A stretch of 64,000 bases of DNA from JBBIJO01 sp037445895 (GTDB lineage Bacteria; Bacteroidota; Ignavibacteria; Kapaibacteriales; UBA2268). The stretch's first letter is position 1. The number at the start of each line of letters is the position of its first letter. The position numbers and the translations under genes were made by a program. Location of the stretch: NCBI GenBank assembly GCA_037445895.1, contig JBBIJO010000012.1, positions 12,395 to 76,394 on the forward strand, in the 5' to 3' direction. The notes under the pieces were generated by a model that was not told the origin of the DNA, did not search any database, and was given only the letters and a program-made list of their open reading frames with translations. Positions 44,528 through 54,065 of this stretch are shown in pieces.

Positions 44528-46246
44528 TTGAAACTTTTTATCAAAAAAAGCGAAAATAAGCAAAATAGCTACAATTCGAAACCAGAACGTAACTACGGCA
44601 AACTCTTACGAGTATCAATTCTTTTAATCTCTTTCGTTGCAATTACTCCTTTGATTATACTTACTTTGATAAACTATTTTCAATATCGAAAAACTTACGA
44701 AGCCGATATTATTTACCCGTTAACACGCCAAACTTCTAATTTAAAGAATAACCTTGAATCCTTCATTCAAGAACGCATATCGGTATTGAAATACATTTCC
44801 CAATCTTACACGGCAGACGAATTAGCCAACGCTAAGAAGCTTTCCCAAATTTATCATTCTTTGCGAAACTCCTTCGGTGGATTTGTCGATATTGGTATTA
44901 TCGATAAAGATGGCATTCAGATTAATTATGTGGGTCCTTATGAACTACTCGGGAAAAATTATAAAACCCAAAAATGGTTTAACAATGTGATTTTTAACGG
45001 AATTGATGTAAGCGAGGTTTTTATGGGTTTCCGAGGCTTCCCACACTTTACAATCTCTGTTTTGAAAACAACAAATACCGATAAACATTATGTAATTCGA
45101 GCTTCAATTAGTAGCGAAATTTTGAACGAAAAAATTGGAAGCCAGGAAATTCCATCATATACCGACTTATTTATAGTGAGTCGGAACGGTTTTCTACAAA
45201 CTGATTCTAAGTTATATGGGAAATCGCTGGACAAATTTCCATTGAAGTTATCGCTTTTTTCGAAAAGGACCGATATTTTGCAAACTTTCGATAACCACAA
45301 TCGAACCATTCTATTAAGTTATGCTTTCGTTTCGAATACCCCATTCATTTTAGTTGAAATTGCAAGTGCGGAGTCATTGATGTCCAATTGGTCCAAAAAT
45401 CGAAACCAACTTCTCCTATTTCTGATTGTCAGTATTGTTTTGATTATTCTGGTTGTAGTTTGGGGCTCTAACCGTTTCATACGAGTCATTAAAGAGAATG
45501 ACATACGAGCCGCAAGAATGATGCACGAAATCGAATATACAAACAAAATGGCTTCCATTGGGCGTCTTGCTGCTGGCGTTTCGCATGAAATTAATAATCC
45601 TCTTGCGATTATCAATGAAAACGCTGGAATGATTCAGGATATTCTTCAAACAAACGAAGAATTCCCCGCCAAAGATAAAATTTTTCGTTGTATTAATTCA
45701 ATCTACAAAAGCGTTTCTCGCTGCTCAAAGATTACGCATCAACTGCTTGGATTTGCCAAAAGGATGGAACCTAAGTTGGAGGAAATCAACTTGAATGAAT
45801 TTATTGTCGAAGTTGTCAGCTTTGTCCACCGCGAAGCCTATTTAAACAACATTGTAATAAACGTCAAGAACCCACAGTATGGGACCATAACCTTAGTTTC
45901 CGATCGCGGATTGCTCCAGCAGATCTTTATTAATATTTTAAATAACGCATTGGAGGCTATTTCTGAAAGTGGGAGGATTGATATTTCATATTCAAACATT
46001 GAAAACGATTGTGTTGAAATAAAAATTGCCGATAGTGGCAAAGGTATTCCCGAAAAAGATTTGCCACACATTTTCGAACCTTTCTATACAACCAAAAAAG
46101 AGTATGGAACGGGGCTTGGTTTGTCGATTACATACGGTATTGTCAAAAAACTTGGCGGTGAAATTTCTGTCGAGAGCATCGAAAATGTTGGGACTACTTT
46201 TACAATTGTTCTACCAAAGGTTTCAAATATTACTGGGGAATTATGA
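44528..46246 (+). CDS. Membrane sensor histidine kinase with a periplasmic Cache-like domain
   Basis: A 572-residue sensor kinase. A first membrane helix (about 29-48) and a second (about 294-313) enclose a periplasmic domain of about 240 residues that resembles dCache (FGGFVDIGIIDKDGIQINYV, then GPYELLGKNYKTQKWFNNV), a small-molecule sensing fold. The cytoplasmic part has phospho-acceptor H353 in AAGVSHEINNPLAI and a complete ATPase: N472-N473 (NILNNALEAI), D502 (IADSGKGIPEK), and GTGLGLSITYGIVKKLGG. It starts with TTG at 44528 after GAAAGGG, 14 bases past the fusion gene, and overlaps the next receiver gene by 4 bases. It is the only complete kinase of the cluster. Confidence 0.9.
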   Translation: MKLFIKKSENKQNSYNSKPERNYGKLLRVSILLISFVAITPLIILTLINYFQYRKTYEADIIYPLTRQTSNLKNNLESFIQERISVLKYISQSYTADELANAKKLSQIYHSLRNSFGGFVDIGIIDKDGIQINYVGPYELLGKNYKTQKWFNNVIFNGIDVSEVFMGFRGFPHFTISVLKTTNTDKHYVIRASISSEILNEKIGSQEIPSYTDLFIVSRNGFLQTDSKLYGKSLDKFPLKLSLFSKRTDILQTFDNHNRTILLSYAFVSNTPFILVEIASAESLMSNWSKNRNQLLLFLIVSIVLIILVVVWGSNRFIRVIKENDIRAARMMHEIEYTNKMASIGRLAAGVSHEINNPLAIINENAGMIQDILQTNEEFPAKDKIFRCINSIYKSVSRCSKITHQLLGFAKRMEPKLEEINLNEFIVEVVSFVHREAYLNNIVINVKNPQYGTITLVSDRGLLQQIFINILNNALEAISESGRIDISYSNIENDCVEIKIADSGKGIPEKDLPHIFEPFYTTKKEYGTGLGLSITYGIVKKLGGEISVESIENVGTTFTIVLPKVSNITGEL

Positions 46247-46614
46247 ACAGAATAAAAGTTTTGATAGTTGACGACGAAGAAGAGTTAGCGAGTTTGCTCG
46301 CCGAAAGATTGAATTTAAGGAGTTTCGATTCGGATTTTGCTATTACTTCTGTCGATGCAATTAAATCCATAGAAAACAAACTCTACGATGTTGCTATAAT
46401 CGATGTGCGTTTGAAAGGAATGAATGGCATCGAGCTTATGAAACTAATTATGCAAATCCAACCACAAATTAAAGTTATTCTTTTTACTGGACACGGAACC
46501 GAGGAAGAAGGACGCCGAGGTTTAGCTCTTGGAGCATCAAAATATATAGTTAAGCCAATAAATTTAGAAAATCTTATGCTCGAAATTTTGGGAGTTTTGG
46601 AAAAGAAAGGTTAA
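46243..46614 (+). CDS. Single-domain response regulator
   Basis: A 123-residue stand-alone receiver: acidic pair D10-D11, phospho-acceptor D54 (AIIDVRLKGMNG), then ILFTGHGTEEEGRRG and the lysine in KYIVKPINLENLM. There is no output domain, so it should act as a relay or by protein contact. It overlaps the sensor kinase by 4 bases (ATGA) and is 1 base from the next gene, so it probably takes its phosphate from that kinase. Confidence 0.9.
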   Translation: MNRIKVLIVDDEEELASLLAERLNLRSFDSDFAITSVDAIKSIENKLYDVAIIDVRLKGMNGIELMKLIMQIQPQIKVILFTGHGTEEEGRRGLALGASKYIVKPINLENLMLEILGVLEKKG

Positions 46615-46615
46615 A

Positions 46616-47299
46616 ATGAGTGAATCGGCTGGCATAGACGCCCTTAAATTTTTTGCGAAAATTACTTCTGGCTCGACGCACGAATTGAACAATATTGTTG
46701 CTATTGTCAATGAATTGGGTGGAAGTATTGAAGATAAAATTAATTCGCTCGAGAATTTTGACCCTGATAAAACCGTAAAAATTGTCAATTCGATTAATAA
46801 AATTTATGCCCAGATTGAACGAGCAAAATCCTTAACAAAGAGCCTCAATCGTTTTTCGCATTCCGTTGATTCAACCATCGAGAATATCGACATCATTCAA
46901 CTTTTGAAAGATGCTGCAACTCTTTTTCGTTATTTTGTGAAGTTAGAAAGTGCTAATATCGTCGAAAATTACTCGAGCGAGTCGTTCCCTATTCGAACCA
47001 ATCCTTTTCTATTGTTTCTTTTATTGTTTAAATGCATACAAACTATTTGTAGTGGAATCGGTAGCCAACGCGACATATTTTTATCGACAGAAACCGGCAA
47101 TCCATTTAAAATATATTTAAAATGCATTACAAGGGATGATGTTACAGTATCACTCGAACAATTAATATGTTCGTTGAACGAAATAGCTAATCTTTTCTCG
47201 ATAGAATTAAAGATAGAATCTGGTGCGGACAAATGTAAAATAGCTATTGAATTTAATGTTGGCAATATAAATCAAAATATAAATCGAGGTGTATTATGA
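46616..47299 (+). CDS. Histidine-kinase-like or phosphotransfer protein without visible ATPase motifs
   Basis: A 227-residue soluble protein. Its N-terminus has a kinase-type phospho-acceptor helix (FFAKITSGSTHELNNIVAIV, H22) and a helical hairpin typical of a dimerisation domain. The C-terminal 130 residues align loosely with a kinase ATPase domain (LFLLLFKCIQTICSGIGSQ takes the place of the N-box), but the N, D and GxG boxes are not seen. It may be a phosphotransfer protein that shuttles phosphate between the receivers on both sides, similar to Spo0B in Bacillus, or a dead kinase. It overlaps the next receiver gene by 4 bases. Confidence 0.75.
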   Translation: MSESAGIDALKFFAKITSGSTHELNNIVAIVNELGGSIEDKINSLENFDPDKTVKIVNSINKIYAQIERAKSLTKSLNRFSHSVDSTIENIDIIQLLKDAATLFRYFVKLESANIVENYSSESFPIRTNPFLLFLLLFKCIQTICSGIGSQRDIFLSTETGNPFKIYLKCITRDDVTVSLEQLICSLNEIANLFSIELKIESGADKCKIAIEFNVGNINQNINRGVL

Positions 47300-47724
47300 A
47301 AACAAAAGTTCTTATTGTGGACGATGAGGAGGAGTTCCTCGAAGCCCTTGCCGAACGACTTGAATCGCGAGGAATATCGGTTGCAACTGCCAGCGACGGA
47401 GTCAAAGCTATTCAACTTGTCGAGCGCGAGACTTTTCACGCAGTTTTCCTTGACTATGCAATGCCAGGAATCAACGGACTCGAAACATTAAAAATTATGC
47501 TCGAGCGTAAACCCGACCTTTTGATTTATCTTTTAACAGGACGAGCAACTCTTCACACTGGCGTCGAAGCCGTCAAACTTGGTGCTAAGGATGTAATCGA
47601 AAAGCCGGCTGAACTTTCGGAGTTGATTGATATTATCAAAAAGTCCGAATCCGAACACACCCTTGCACTCGAAAAGAAACTCAAAGATTCTATTGCCGAT
47701 ATTCTTAAAACAAAAGGTTGGTAA
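47296..47724 (+). CDS. Single-domain response regulator with C-terminal helix
   Basis: A 142-residue receiver: D9-D10, phospho-acceptor D53 (AVFLDYAMPGING), then YLLTGRATLHTGVEAVKLGA and K in DVIEKPAELSELI. A charged helix of about 25 residues follows the domain, with no DNA-binding output. It lies 3 bases before the SulP transporter start and overlaps the preceding gene by 4 bases, so control of the transporter by direct contact is possible. Confidence 0.9.
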   Translation: MKTKVLIVDDEEEFLEALAERLESRGISVATASDGVKAIQLVERETFHAVFLDYAMPGINGLETLKIMLERKPDLLIYLLTGRATLHTGVEAVKLGAKDVIEKPAELSELIDIIKKSESEHTLALEKKLKDSIADILKTKGW

Positions 47725-47727
47725 CCA

Positions 47728-49884
47728 ATGTATGCCCAGTTTGCCAAAGAATCATTATTGAGGAAAGTCTTTCCTTTTTTAGGATGGTTCGATAGTTATA
47801 GATTCGAATATTTCAAAACCGATTTTTTCGCGGGGATTTCTGTTGCTTTGATACTAATTCCACAATCTATGGCTTATGCACAATTGGCGGGATTACCGGC
47901 CTACTATGGTTTGTATGCTGCATTTTTACCTCCAATAATTGCTGCCTTGTTTGGTTTAAGTCGGCAACTTGCTACCGGACCCGTAGCAATTGTTTCATTG
48001 ATGACCGCTTCAGCTTTGGAACCAATTTTCAGTTCTGGAAGTCCTGAATACATATCTTATGCAATATTTTTAGCCTTTTGTGTTGGGATATTCCGAATTC
48101 TTCTTGGTATTCTTCGTTTAGGTTCCCTGATGAACTTTTTGTCTCACCCAGTAGTTAATGGTTTTACCAATGCGGCTGCTTTGATTATAGCAACAAGTCA
48201 GCTTTCTAAAATATTTGGTGTGTCTGCCGACAAAGGTGAACATCATTATGAAACAGTGTATTTTGTTATCAGAGATGCTCTTTCTTTTACTCACTTACCA
48301 ACTCTTGCTTTTGCAATTGGTTCATTAGTAATAATGTTACTTTTGAAAAAGTATTTTCCGAAACTTCCTTATGTTCTCATTGCAGTGATTCTTTCAACTA
48401 TTGTTTCATATTATTCAGGTTACTATGTTGAAAAATTTACAACAATAGATCGAGTTACTTGTCCAATTTCACAAAAGTTATTGCTACAGTATAATGAAAT
48501 GTACGATTCTTTGCAAAGTAAATCAAATCAAAGGGTTGCCCTTACAAACAAACTTCGTACAATGGAAAAAAATAGTGGCAAATATTCAAAAGAATACCTC
48601 GATGCAGAATTTTCAATAATTAACTTAAATCTGGAAATCGAAAGAATAAAAGATAAACTTAGGGAATTACGCAATCAGTTGAAATTTCAAAAATTTGTTG
48701 AAAAAAGCTTTGGCGATAGTCTTGTTTTTTGTAATATTACTTCCCTTTCCAAGGAAGAAATTAAAAACAAAAGAATATATTATCTTAAAGTTGGGAATGA
48801 GAAGTTTGACTTGAAATCATTAAAATTTACTTCAGGAGCTGATATAGTAGGGAAAATTCCCCAAGGCTTACCCAAATTTGTTGTCCCGCATTTTGATTTT
48901 AATATTATTGGTGATTTAATTCCATATGTAGTTATTATTTCAATTTCGGTATTTTTTGAAGCGATTCCGATTGCAAAAGCAATGGCAGCCAAGCTTGGTC
49001 AATCGGTCAATGTCAACCAAGAATTGGTTGGGCAAGGATTGGCCAACCTTGTAGGGTCGTTCTTTCAAAGCTATCCAGTTTCGGGTTCTTTTTCCCGTTC
49101 TGCCGTTAATTTTCAACTTGGTGCAGTAACTGGAATATCGAGCGTCGTAACTGGATTGTTCGTTGGGATTTCTTTAATATTTTTTGCACCTCTTTTATTT
49201 TACTTACCTCAATCTGTTCTTGCTTCAATAATAATTCTGGCTGTTATTGGATTGATTAATGTTCACGGTTTCGTTCATGATTGGAAAGCCCAAAAGTACG
49301 ATGGAATTATTGGGATTATTACTTTCGTGACATTTCTTTACTTTGCTCCTCGCATTTATTATGGAATTTTTATTGGCGTTATTCTCTCGTTGGCATTGTA
49401 TATTCATCGGGGGATGCGACCTGAAATTGCTATGCTTTCGAAACATCCCGACACGACATTCAGAAATCGGGCGCGTTTTGGACTTGCTCAATGCAAGCAT
49501 ATTGCAGTTATCCGCTACAATGGCTCGTTGGTCTTTAAAAATGTAAATTACCTTGAAAACGCTATTCTTCGAACAATCGCCAATATGCCAGAATTGAAAT
49601 ATGTGGTGGTCGTTGGCAATGCAATCAACGAATTCGATGCAAGCGGTGATTATATGATTGGTTCTCTTGTCGATAGAATTCGCGAAGCGGGAGTGGATTT
49701 GTTCTTTACTGGTTTGAATGATAGTGTGCTCGATACAATGAAAAGAACCTTGCTTTATTATAAAATTGGCGAAGACCACTTTTTCCGCAATGTGGCTATG
49801 GCGGTCGATGCTCTTTGGGAACCAGCACACCGTTTCTCGAAGGAAGAACGTTGCCCCCTGAAAGAAGTAGTTTACGAAGGTTAA
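47728..49884 (+). CDS. SulP-family anion transporter with a large inserted segment and STAS domain
   Basis: A 718-residue transporter of the SulP (SLC26) family. The N-terminal signature is clear (LIPQSMAYAQLAGLPAYYGL, then YAAFLPPIIAALFGLSRQLA). The core resumes at VGKIPQGLPKFVVPHF and runs to about 560, followed by a STAS domain (about 580-690; VVGNAINEFDASGDYMIGSL). Family members are usually 500 to 600 residues long. The extra length here is an insertion at about 236-372, rich in coiled-coil heptads (TNKLRTMEKNSGKYSKEYLD), placed between two membrane segments. Substrate could be sulphate, bicarbonate or another anion. It is the last gene of the signalling operon, so its activity is probably the output. 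Confidence 0.9.
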   Translation: MYAQFAKESLLRKVFPFLGWFDSYRFEYFKTDFFAGISVALILIPQSMAYAQLAGLPAYYGLYAAFLPPIIAALFGLSRQLATGPVAIVSLMTASALEPIFSSGSPEYISYAIFLAFCVGIFRILLGILRLGSLMNFLSHPVVNGFTNAAALIIATSQLSKIFGVSADKGEHHYETVYFVIRDALSFTHLPTLAFAIGSLVIMLLLKKYFPKLPYVLIAVILSTIVSYYSGYYVEKFTTIDRVTCPISQKLLLQYNEMYDSLQSKSNQRVALTNKLRTMEKNSGKYSKEYLDAEFSIINLNLEIERIKDKLRELRNQLKFQKFVEKSFGDSLVFCNITSLSKEEIKNKRIYYLKVGNEKFDLKSLKFTSGADIVGKIPQGLPKFVVPHFDFNIIGDLIPYVVIISISVFFEAIPIAKAMAAKLGQSVNVNQELVGQGLANLVGSFFQSYPVSGSFSRSAVNFQLGAVTGISSVVTGLFVGISLIFFAPLLFYLPQSVLASIIILAVIGLINVHGFVHDWKAQKYDGIIGIITFVTFLYFAPRIYYGIFIGVILSLALYIHRGMRPEIAMLSKHPDTTFRNRARFGLAQCKHIAVIRYNGSLVFKNVNYLENAILRTIANMPELKYVVVVGNAINEFDASGDYMIGSLVDRIREAGVDLFFTGLNDSVLDTMKRTLLYYKIGEDHFFRNVAMAVDALWEPAHRFSKEERCPLKEVVYEG

Positions 49885-50172
49885 TCTTTCGTTAAAATAA
49901 TTTCGAACAAAAGGAGGCTCGGCTCGGCGCGACACAAAATATTACCCAGTGCTATCTTATTGCCACTGCCCCAGTAAAAAACAGAACAAAGAAGCGAGGT
50001 AACCTTTTTTGATTTCAAGATAGCCTTTATTTTTAATGTATTTCGCTTCGTTTTACTTTGTTCGATATGATTTTTTCCAAAAGTTTCTGTCTCATTGAAT
50101 ATAAGTAATGTATATGTTTAATCCTTTGCGATTTTTTTTAATACTTCGTTTTTTATTTATAAATTACATTTT
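49885..50172. other. Non-coding spacer after the SulP operon
   Basis: No gene with a credible start or family match was found on either strand. A GGAGG-like stretch at 49912-49918 is not followed by an open frame of useful length, and no strong hairpin is visible. Confidence 0.5.
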
Positions 50173-50180
50173 TATATTTG
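50173..50180 (+). promoter_or_regulatory. Possible promoter box ahead of the DUF2130 gene
   Basis: TATATTTG matches the Bacteroidota TAnnTTTG box and lies 27 bases ahead of the ATG, but the matching TTG box is not seen at the right distance. Confidence 0.35.
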
Positions 50181-50207
50181 TGATTAGCTTTTTATTTTGG
50201 TTAAGAA

Positions 50208-51530
50208 ATGAACGAAGGAATTATTGACTTCGAAATTGAGTGTCCAAATTGCAAAAGTGTTTTTTCGCTTTCTTCTGTTTTAAGCGAGCGACTTCGGGGT
50301 CAACTCCAAAATCAAATTGAACAAAACATCATTCAAAAGCTCGAAAAAAGTAAGCAAATAGAAATTGAAAAACAGAAACGTTACTTTCGGAGCGAATACG
50401 ATAAAAAGGTCGAAGAATTTCAAAAAAAATTTCTCGAAGAACAAGGGAAACAAGAACGGTTGCGAACTGAATACGAACTGAAATTACAAAAGATGCAGCA
50501 AGAAAACGAGATTAATATTAATCGGATTTTGAATGAACAGAAGTTAGCTTTCGAAACACTTCGTAAACAATTCGAAGAAACAAGGAACGAACTCGAACGC
50601 CGAAACAAAGAACTCGACGAAGCTCGGCAAATCGAACGTGAACTACGTAAAAAAGAGACAGCATTATTAGAACGTGAAAAAAACATAGACATTGAAGTTC
50701 AAAGGAAGATAAGCGATGGTCGGGAACAATTAGAGAAGCTTCTACAAGAACGACTGCAAGCTCAATTTCAAAATGATTTTGCTCTGAGGTTAAAAGAGAA
50801 AGAGCATACGATTGAGACAATGCAAAAGAAAATCGAAGAGCTCAATAATAAACTGCAAATTACCTCGCAGCAACTCCAGGGAGAAGCCCAAGAGCTATTG
50901 CTCGAAGAAAGACTGCGGCAACAGTTTCCCTTCGATAGAATAGAACCAGTTCCCAAAGGGATTCGTGGTGCCGATATAATTCAAGAAGTATTCGATAAAT
51001 TCGGGGCAATGTGTGGGCAAATAATATGGGAATCGAAAAGAACGAAGGATTGGAGTAACGAGTGGATTCAAAAATTAAAAGATGACCAACGTGAAATTGG
51101 TGCAGAAATTGCGATTATCGTAAGCCAAGCAATGCCGAAAGAAATTACTTCGATTGGCTTGTTCGATGGTGTATGGGTTTGCGATTTCAATAGTTATATT
51201 GGTTTGGCAATGGCTTTACGCGAAAACTTAATCCAACTTCAAAACATTAAAAATGCAATGAGCGGTAAAGATACCAAAATGGAACAAATTTATAATTATA
51301 TTTGTAGTGAGCAGTTTGTTCAAAAAGTGAAAGCGATAGTCGAAACTTTTCAGAGTATGAAGGTAGATCTCGAGAAGGAGCGGGCTGCAATGGAAAAATA
51401 CTGGAAAAAACGCGAGGTAGAATTGGATAAAATAATGAAAAATGCTGTTCGAATCTATGGGGAATTGGAAGCCTTGATAGGGAATCAGTTGCCCGAAATC
51501 AATATACTTCAATTATCATCGGGAGAATAA
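50208..51530 (+). CDS. DUF2130 domain protein with zinc-ribbon-like start and coiled coil
   Basis: A 440-residue cytoplasmic protein. Residues 10-20 hold CPNCKSVF, half of a zinc-ribbon-like site. A long coiled coil (about 30-240) follows, and residues 240-430 are DUF2130: PFDRIEPVPKGIRGADIIQE, GQIIWESKRTKDWSNEWIQK and IGLFDGVWVCDFNSYIGLAM. The E and K in the WESKRTKDW segment resemble the acidic-plus-lysine core of a restriction-endonuclease-like fold, so a nuclease role is possible, but no function is established for the family. The next gene begins 30 bases after its stop. Confidence 0.85.
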   Translation: MNEGIIDFEIECPNCKSVFSLSSVLSERLRGQLQNQIEQNIIQKLEKSKQIEIEKQKRYFRSEYDKKVEEFQKKFLEEQGKQERLRTEYELKLQKMQQENEININRILNEQKLAFETLRKQFEETRNELERRNKELDEARQIERELRKKETALLEREKNIDIEVQRKISDGREQLEKLLQERLQAQFQNDFALRLKEKEHTIETMQKKIEELNNKLQITSQQLQGEAQELLLEERLRQQFPFDRIEPVPKGIRGADIIQEVFDKFGAMCGQIIWESKRTKDWSNEWIQKLKDDQREIGAEIAIIVSQAMPKEITSIGLFDGVWVCDFNSYIGLAMALRENLIQLQNIKNAMSGKDTKMEQIYNYICSEQFVQKVKAIVETFQSMKVDLEKERAAMEKYWKKREVELDKIMKNAVRIYGELEALIGNQLPEINILQLSSGE

Positions 51531-51560
51531 TGAATTTTGTTTGTAAAATATGAGGAAAAA

Positions 51561-53351
51561 ATGGAAACAAAATCGAAAACTATATTTTTGCTTCTGCTAC
51601 TTTTTTTGCTGCCGTTCCAAATTTTAGCCGATTGGGAGGTTCTTTCGGGAGCACCTTCGGGAATTATTAAAGATTTATTAATAGCCGATAATCGTATCTA
51701 CGTTGTTGGCTGGATGACGGGTGTGAATGTCTCGTCGGATTATGGCGATAACTGGGTGCAATATAATACTGGTTTGACTAGCCAGTTCGTTAATTGTATT
51801 GCCTATTCAAACAATATTATGCTTGTTGGGACTCTCGATACTGGAATATTCCGTTCGACCAATCTTGGGGCTAATTGGAGCCATTCGAGCGATAGCCTTC
51901 CCGAAAGGAATATTATCAATATTGTTGGCGATAGCTCCAACTTCTATGCCCTAACCGAAAATTCAAGGTTGTATAAATCCAGTGATGGCGGTAGAACCTG
52001 GTTTATATTGAATACCAGCGATTTTGTTTCGCTACCTACAGCTATCGACGTTAAGGACGGAAAAATACTCGCCGGCACAGCCGATGCAAATCTTTATCTA
52101 TCGACAGATAACGGAGAAAGTTGGACCGATTTAAAGTCGGGGCAACTATCCTCGACTATCAATTATGTTATGTGGAAAGGAACGGATATATATCTTGGAA
52201 CCGATTTGGGGGTCTATGTATCTACGAATCAAGGGGGAACTTGGTCGTTGCGTAATAATGGGTTGAAAGGCGAAGCGAAAATTACTTTCCTGAGATTTGC
52301 TAACAATAAGTTAATTGCTGGAACTCAAAATGCAGGAGTGTATTTTTCTGAGGACAACGGAAACTTCTGGTTCGAGTTCAACGAGGGGATACCCGATATG
52401 TCCATCATTTCGCTCGAAAGCGACAATTTCTACCTTTATGCTGGAACGGAATATGGTTCGGTTGCCCGACGAAACCTTAGTGAATTGGAAATTCCTGTGG
52501 TTCAAGCACCCATTCTTTCTCAGCCCCAAAACGAAGCAACCGGACTAGATACTATTGTTGGCTTTATATGGGAGCCTTCGAAAGGGGCTGTGGGATATCA
52601 CCTTGTTATTGCAACTAATCCGGACTTTTCGCCTCAATCAATTGTCTTCGAAAAAAACAATCTGAAAACGAATTACTGGACTGTTGACTACTTAAAATTC
52701 AACTGGACATATTATTGGAAAGTTGCAGCAATTGATTATAAAGGCGAAGAGAAATGGTCGGGAGTCTTTAGCTTCTCAACTAAAATGAAATATGTAGAAC
52801 CCGAGTTATTTTATCCTTTCGACGACCAAGAAGTATCGATTCTTCCGCTTACTTTCTATTGGAGTTACATACCTACCGTCGTTAAATACACTTTGGAAAT
52901 ATCGGAAAGGGAAGCATTCGACCAACTTGTGTTTTATGCCGATACTGCCGACACAACCTATACCGTTTCGAATACTCTAATGAATAATAAAACATACTAC
53001 TGGCGCGTTGTTGCATTTTATCCGGAAGATTCCACAAGGACAACAGTTACGAGGAAATTTCGAACAACGGTTCTTTCCGTCGATTCAACTTTCAACGATG
53101 CGATGTTCGATTTCCGTATGGTTCAACAAGAAGAAAGTGTTCAAATTTTCTTCCGAAGCGAAGAATACTCCTCGGCGATTTTGAGCATTATTGATATTTA
53201 CGGAAGGAATGTGTTCTTTGGGCAAATGGATGTTAATCCTTCGTATAATCAAATAGTGCTCGATGTCCACTCTGTTCCGACGGGGTTTTACTACTATCGC
53301 TTTGTTATTGGGAATCGAGTCTATTCAGGTCCGTTCCTTTTGGTGAAATAG
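51561..53351 (+). CDS. Secreted beta-propeller-like protein with T9SS sorting domain
   Basis: A 596-residue secreted protein from the ATG at 51561, which has GAGG 5 bases upstream; an open frame extends back to TTG at 51537 but lacks a better site. A signal peptide ends near LADWE. Six Asp-box repeats follow (for example SSDYGDNWVQYN, SSDGGRTWFIL, STDNGESWTDL), pointing to a BNR-type propeller. Two fibronectin-like domains come next (about 325-515, GYHLVIATNPDFSPQ and TLEISEREAFDQL), then a T9SS sorting domain (SAILSIIDIYGRNVFFGQMD to SGPFLLVK). No catalytic site is recognised. Confidence 0.85.
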   Translation: METKSKTIFLLLLLFLLPFQILADWEVLSGAPSGIIKDLLIADNRIYVVGWMTGVNVSSDYGDNWVQYNTGLTSQFVNCIAYSNNIMLVGTLDTGIFRSTNLGANWSHSSDSLPERNIINIVGDSSNFYALTENSRLYKSSDGGRTWFILNTSDFVSLPTAIDVKDGKILAGTADANLYLSTDNGESWTDLKSGQLSSTINYVMWKGTDIYLGTDLGVYVSTNQGGTWSLRNNGLKGEAKITFLRFANNKLIAGTQNAGVYFSEDNGNFWFEFNEGIPDMSIISLESDNFYLYAGTEYGSVARRNLSELEIPVVQAPILSQPQNEATGLDTIVGFIWEPSKGAVGYHLVIATNPDFSPQSIVFEKNNLKTNYWTVDYLKFNWTYYWKVAAIDYKGEEKWSGVFSFSTKMKYVEPELFYPFDDQEVSILPLTFYWSYIPTVVKYTLEISEREAFDQLVFYADTADTTYTVSNTLMNNKTYYWRVVAFYPEDSTRTTVTRKFRTTVLSVDSTFNDAMFDFRMVQQEESVQIFFRSEEYSSAILSIIDIYGRNVFFGQMDVNPSYNQIVLDVHSVPTGFYYYRFVIGNRVYSGPFLLVK

Positions 53352-53386
53352 GATAGGGAACCAATATGCAATAGAAGATTAGATTT

Positions 53387-54065
53387 ATGAACAAAAATTT
53401 AAAACAAGGTTTTTTAGATGCCATAGGGCAAACTTTTCAGGCATATAACAAATATGGAGCAAGAAGTAACAAAAAGTTAATTCCAATTCATTCATGGTTT
53501 GCAAATGAAATTATTTCAGGGTTTGGGGAAGAATATTCTGTCAGGAGTTTGGGTAGCGGTGGTGAATATGAAATAGAAGGGAAATATTATCCTAAAATAA
53601 TTAGATATAACAATTTTCAGTAACCAAAAACCGATAGTAACATTAAGTTTTAAATTTGTAACTTCAAACTATGCTCAAAATTCTAATAACTATTTTGAAA
53701 ATTTACTCGGCGAAACTGCAAATGTTAGAAGAATAGGTGTTGGCTTCGTTCATTTTCTTGTATTAAGAGGTCATACTCCATATTATGATAAAGCAGCCGG
53801 AAATAAACGGGGACAATTAAAGAAAATAGAAATATTGTCTGAACATCATATAAAAAAATATATTAAACTTTTTAAGGACAATGATTTTCCACATAAACCC
53901 GATGTATTGGGTATGGCAATAATAGATTTTCATGAGGATAATCCCTATTTTACTGATTTAAAAGACTTAGGATTAGAAGAAGAAACTGTAAATATATTAG
54001 ATAATGATTTCTCAATTGAAACATTTATAGAAAAGGTTAGAGCATTATGCGAACTAAAAAAATAA
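53387..54065 (+). pseudogene. Type II restriction endonuclease gene with a frameshift
   Basis: Two frames together give one protein of about 226 residues. The first (53387-53623) begins MNKNLKQGFLDAIGQTFQAY and stops at TAA just after YYPKIIRYNNFQ. Skipping one A at about 53603 turns this into YYPKIIDITIFSNQKPIVTL, which continues openly as SFKFVTSNYAQNSNNYFENL, TANVRRIGVGFVHFLVLRG, and on to the stop at 54065. The D in IIDITIF and the K in SFKFVTSN fit a PD-(D/E)xK nuclease core. The downstream methyltransferase overlaps it by 19 bases. A single-base insertion has broken the endonuclease. TCGA is absent from the locus, unlike its neighbours. Confidence 0.78.
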
